Origin: Chitinivibrionales bacterium
Lineage (GTDB): Bacteria > Fibrobacterota > Chitinivibrionia > Chitinivibrionales > WJKA01
Length of the DNA stretch: 7,719 nt
NCBI GenBank assembly: GCA_014729375.1
Contig: WJKA01000424.1
Span: 1-7,719, forward strand
Direction: 5' to 3'
In this document: positions 4,912-7,719 of the stretch, piece by piece
Position numbering within the stretch: position 1 is the first letter of the stretch
How the letters are laid out: each line of letters starts with the position of its first letter
The notes under the pieces: model-generated
What the model saw: the letters and a program-made list of their open reading frames with translations, nothing else
Database searches by the model: none
What the model was told of the DNA's origin: nothing
Program-made: the position numbers and the translations under genes

Positions 4912-6389
4912 TTGTACGCTGTTAACCTGTTTTTTCCGTTTCGTTTCGATTCATATAGAGCGTTATCAGCCGTCTGGATGAGGCTTTCTTTTTCTTGTGG
5001 AGCTGTGCCGTCATAGCGAGCAAGGCCAATACTCACCGTGTACGAAAATCTGTTGTCATAGCTTACATACGGTGCGGAATTAATTGAGGTAATAATCCTC
5101 TGGGCAAGCGCTTGCGCGCCGGGCATATTCGAATGCGGGAGAATCAAGGCAAATTCCTCGCCCCCATACCGTGCCACGACATCGCCTTCACGTATTGTTT
5201 CTTCAATCCGGCGACTTAAATCTTTTAAAACAGCATCTCCTGTGAGGTGTCCGTAGGTGTCGTTTATCTTCTTGAAATCGTCAATGTCAAGCATTGCAAG
5301 GCAGAAACATCCCTTATTCCGGTTGGTTCTGGCAATTTCGCGGGAAAGCATTTCGTGAAAGGTGCGGTGATTAGCTATACCGGTCAGAGGGTCGGTCGCT
5401 GCCTGTGAGACTGCTCGGCGATGCGTATAGGCATTGTCAATAAGCGGCGCAACCAGCGAGGAAAACACATGAAGAAACTGCTGTTCCTCAGAACTGAATT
5501 TGTCGTCTTTGTTACGGAAAACAGCCATACATCCGAGCATTGACCCCATGACAATCATGGGAACCACAACCGGTTTCCCCGGGTTTTCCGGCTGCAATTC
5601 GTTGTGGCCATCATGCAAAAAGACAAGAGGAGTTGAATCTTTGCTGAATTTCCCGGAATCGACTGTCGAGAAAATGGTTTCCCAGTATTCATGAAGTATA
5701 TTTTTAAGTTGCCCGTTTTCCGAATTTCCCCGGCCGGTCATAACATAGATTTCCGATTCCTTGTCAAGGCAGACTCCGATAATCCCGATTGAGGCATGAA
5801 GTTTTACAGGAAATTCCTGAAGGATCGTTTTCATAATTGTTTTAATGTCCAGCGAGAACATCAGCTTCTGCGAAAGCTCGTATATGCCGGTGATATGTCC
5901 GATATGTTCTTTTGCCGCACAGGGAAGGCCGGAATACTGCTCCATAAGCATTCTGCTTTTCAGGAAAAAGGCCCGTTGAGCAATGCTCTTTTCTACGTGT
6001 GATTTGAATTCTTTGACCGAAATCGGTTTTGTGAGATATGATGATGCGCCGAGATTTATTGCACGTGTGGCAGTGTCAAGTGAGGCATATGCGGTAATAA
6101 TGATGATTTCGGTGTGGTCGTCTTTCTTTCTTGCATGCTTGAGTATGTCAATTCCGTCCCCGTCGGGAAGCTTGAGATCGGTAACAATGCAATCGAATGT
6201 ATTCCGGTCGATAAGCGACAACGCATCTTTTGTACAGAAACAGGTTGTTACGCTGTAGCTGGATTCGAGTACCGCGCTCAGAAGCTCACATATTTTCAGC
6301 TCATCATCCACGATAAGAACATGGTATTTTGTTTCTTTCGGCAATTCCTGTCCCGGTGATGAGCTTTCTGTTTTCAGATCCGGTTGCAT
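4908..6389 (-). CDS. response regulator diguanylate cyclase (REC-GAF-GGDEF)
   Basis: This 493-aa soluble protein should make cyclic di-GMP from two GTP in response to phosphorylation by an unseen histidine kinase. Residues about 22-138 are a receiver domain: acidic pair D28/D29, phosphoacceptor D71 (VTDLKLPDGDG), T99 and K121 (LTKP) are all present. Residues about 165-320 look like a GAF sensory domain, which may bind a small ligand or mediate dimerisation. Residues 331-493 are a GGDEF domain opening with ATDPLTGIANHRTF. The active site is GGEEF at 409-413, and an RxxD inhibitory site (R400, D403) lies exactly five residues before it, so product inhibition is expected. The end is the usual ADNALYESKRNGKNRL. 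No cognate kinase is adjacent. The ATG has only a weak Shine-Dalgarno (AGG almost abutting). A TATATT at 6406-6401 could be the -10, which would make the leader very short. The stop overlaps that of the convergent zinc-ribbon gene. Confidence 0.93.
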   Translation of the reverse strand: MQPDLKTESSSPGQELPKETKYHVLIVDDELKICELLSAVLESSYSVTTCFCTKDALSLIDRNTFDCIVTDLKLPDGDGIDILKHARKKDDHTEIIIITAYASLDTATRAINLGASSYLTKPISVKEFKSHVEKSIAQRAFFLKSRMLMEQYSGLPCAAKEHIGHITGIYELSQKLMFSLDIKTIMKTILQEFPVKLHASIGIIGVCLDKESEIYVMTGRGNSENGQLKNILHEYWETIFSTVDSGKFSKDSTPLVFLHDGHNELQPENPGKPVVVPMIVMGSMLGCMAVFRNKDDKFSSEEQQFLHVFSSLVAPLIDNAYTHRRAVSQAATDPLTGIANHRTFHEMLSREIARTNRNKGCFCLAMLDIDDFKKINDTYGHLTGDAVLKDLSRRIEETIREGDVVARYGGEEFALILPHSNMPGAQALAQRIITSINSAPYVSYDNRFSYTVSIGLARYDGTAPQEKESLIQTADNALYESKRNGKNRLTAYN

Positions 6390-6432
6390 ACCTGTATGGT
6401 AATATAAATAGGGGATGGGATTCTGTGGTATG

Positions 6433-6515
6433 AAAAAAATAAAAAAGGTACCTGTTCAAGCGGGGCGAGCTGGTTATTCCGGCTGGAGCTTGTCCCAAAC
6501 AAGCCCGCCCGGTAC
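6433..6515 (-). terminator. rho-independent terminator after the PorV-like gene
   Basis: On the minus strand an outer stem can form between GTACC GGGCGGGC (6515-6503) and GCTCGCCC (6470-6463) plus GGTAC (6452-6448), with a 10-nt bulge between the last two blocks. Inside lies a perfect hairpin GCTTGT-TTGGG-ACAAGC (6504-6488), which partly competes with the outer stem. The base is followed by TTTTTTATTTTTTT (6446-6433). It ends the 6609-7625 transcript and lies only 43 nt before the GGDEF gene, implying that the latter has its own promoter or depends on read-through. Confidence 0.6.
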
Positions 6516-6608
6516 ATTCATACGGGGGTTCGGTGACGGAATAACTGCTGAAATTATCCGCAAGGAGAAAAGCAATTTGTAAAAAGGATGATTCAGTCAA
6601 CCGACGGA

Positions 6609-7625
6609 TTAAAAACTGAGAATGCCCGACAGAGAAAACCCGGGAGTCAAGCCGTTGTTTCGTGCCTGGAATGCTGCATCGATCGCGACATCAAACAGGC
6701 TGATCGGGGCATTGACACCGATCCCCAGGCTTATGGTCAACCAGTTTGTTTTCATGTATTCCTCATCCACGGACCCGACCAGCTCTCCGGCCTTTTCTTC
6801 AATGTCCCGTGATGAGGCGTTGAATCCGCCCCTGATGGAAAAATATTCTTTGTAAATATCAAGCTCACCGCCGAAATGAAAATTCAGAAAATCATCATAG
6901 GCCTGGGACGCGTCAAGTGCAAGACGAAGCGGAGGAATGTTTTTCAGGTTGTAGGAAATGCCGACTATTGCAGCAAACGGTAAAGAAAAATCATCTGTTC
7001 GTTCGGAATAGCCTTCCCGCAGAAAACCAAGATTCTGTATCACCGAGCCAAGGATAAGACGTGAATTAAGCAGGCGGTATTGTACGCCGATATCAAATGC
7101 ATATCCGTCGGCAGCATAATATTCACCGCTGGTGCTTCCGATCCGGTCGTAGATCCCTTTTGCAATTACACCAATTGAAAAATCATCCCGGAACAACCTG
7201 GACCATCCAACCTGCCCGGCAAATGAATACGGTTCCCATGTATTTCCGGTCGGCTTCTTGTTTTCATCAACCTCCTGAACGGTGCCGTATAATACAAGGA
7301 GCATGTTCGTGCCGATAACGCCTATGTTGCCGGCCGGCATGGCATAAGAAAGCGCATTGCCGCGAATACCAAGCATAACAGGTTCATATCCGCCCATTAT
7401 CTGCTTTTTTTCAATATATGCCATTGCCGAGGGATTCGAAAGCATGCCGTATATTTCGTTCGGCATGGCAACCGAAGCCCCTCCCATGGCAATTGCCCGG
7501 GAATCGTAGCCGAGGTTCAGGAATGGAAAAACGGTTGTTCCGGCCCTGCGATGAATATTCCGATCATCTGCATGGACAAAACAGAACCACAGGAGAAGTG
7601 CAAATACACAGAGTTTTCTTTTCAT
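6609..7625 (-). CDS. PorV/PorQ (UPF0164) family outer-membrane beta-barrel protein
   Basis: This 338-aa protein is probably exported and inserted into the outer membrane. Residues 1-19 form a clear signal peptide: KRK n-region, hydrophobic core LCVFALLLWFCFV, and cleavage after VHA, with no lipobox. The segment RAIAMGGASVA...SNPSAMAYI (43-69) is the hallmark of the PorV/FadL-like barrel family. The rest has alternating hydrophobic/polar strands rich in Gly, Tyr and Phe, and the last residue is Phe (SLSGILSF), a typical signal for the BAM complex. In Bacteroidetes, PorV serves the type IX secretion system; in spirochaetes and fibrobacters UPF0164 proteins are numerous and mostly uncharacterised, so I do not assign a secretion role. 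Length is normal (300-400). AGG and GAGAG precede the ATG at 7625-7623. A terminator follows the gene. Confidence 0.8.
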   Translation of the reverse strand: MKRKLCVFALLLWFCFVHADDRNIHRRAGTTVFPFLNLGYDSRAIAMGGASVAMPNEIYGMLSNPSAMAYIEKKQIMGGYEPVMLGIRGNALSYAMPAGNIGVIGTNMLLVLYGTVQEVDENKKPTGNTWEPYSFAGQVGWSRLFRDDFSIGVIAKGIYDRIGSTSGEYYAADGYAFDIGVQYRLLNSRLILGSVIQNLGFLREGYSERTDDFSLPFAAIVGISYNLKNIPPLRLALDASQAYDDFLNFHFGGELDIYKEYFSIRGGFNASSRDIEEKAGELVGSVDEEYMKTNWLTISLGIGVNAPISLFDVAIDAAFQARNNGLTPGFSLSGILSF

Positions 7626-7664
7626 TCTCTCTTACCTGATCTCAGTCCTCATGTTTTCGCTGAA

Positions 7665-7693
7665 ATTGTACATGATCGTACTGCAATTTAAAA
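7665..7693 (-). promoter_or_regulatory. possible promoter of the PorV-like gene
   Basis: Upstream of the gene the minus strand has TACAAT (7670-7665; 5/6 of the -10 consensus) with TTTTAA (7693-7688; 3/6 of the -35 consensus) 17 bp before it. GTAC-N6-GTAC overlaps the -10 and could be an operator. The start would be about 35 nt before the ATG. This is only a weak visual match. Confidence 0.25.
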
Positions 7694-7719
7694 TAATTTC
7701 TGTCATCCGCAATAAATTC

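Noticed and set aside
6609..7625. Assignment of the PorV-like protein to a type IX secretion system
   Set aside because: No other Por/Gld component or C-terminal sorting-domain cargo is present, and the UPF0164 family is broader than type IX secretion.

Overview
The window appears to come from a Gram-negative bacterium with an outer membrane and roughly mid-range GC. The evidence is a PorV/UPF0164-type secreted beta-barrel protein ending in phenylalanine, a perfect -24/-12 (sigma-54) promoter match, and a response-regulator diguanylate cyclase. UPF0164/PorV proteins are typical of the Fibrobacterota/FCB group and spirochaetes. A Fibrobacterota-like (for example Chitinivibrionia-like) host is my best guess, but it is inference and not proven here.

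Layout from left to right: (i) 1-1483, minus strand: 494 N-terminal codons of a glycogen debranching enzyme (glgX), cut by the left edge. (ii) 1484-1891: a gene-poor gap holding an exact sigma-54 promoter motif, a degenerate REP-like palindrome and a rho-independent terminator, all consistent with an unannotated small RNA of about 140 nt on the minus strand. (iii) 1892-4173, minus strand: an fmt-rsmB operon (initiator-tRNA formylation and 16S rRNA m5C967 methylation) with an ATGA stop/start overlap; fmt starts with TTG. (iv) 4174-4512: a 339-bp divergent intergenic region with a weaker sigma-54-like site, a possible sigma-70 promoter, and a cluster of the octamer TTTGCAGG. (v) 4513-4911, plus strand: a 132-aa protein I cannot name, with a Cys4 zinc-ribbon-like N-terminus and a C-terminal module resembling the small domain at the end of UvrD/PcrA helicases. 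(vi) 4908-6389, minus strand: a REC-GAF-GGDEF response regulator whose stop codon overlaps the stop of the preceding convergent gene. (vii) 6390-6608: a terminator for the last gene and the leader of the regulator. (viii) 6609-7625, minus strand: the PorV/UPF0164 outer-membrane protein.

The protein-coding part is mostly housekeeping (glycogen breakdown, translation initiation, rRNA modification) with one c-di-GMP signalling gene. The less ordinary content is in the two larger gaps: the candidate sigma-54-driven small RNA beside glgX, and the architecture and upstream repeats of the small zinc-ribbon protein. No mobile element, CRISPR array, tRNA or rRNA was recognised.
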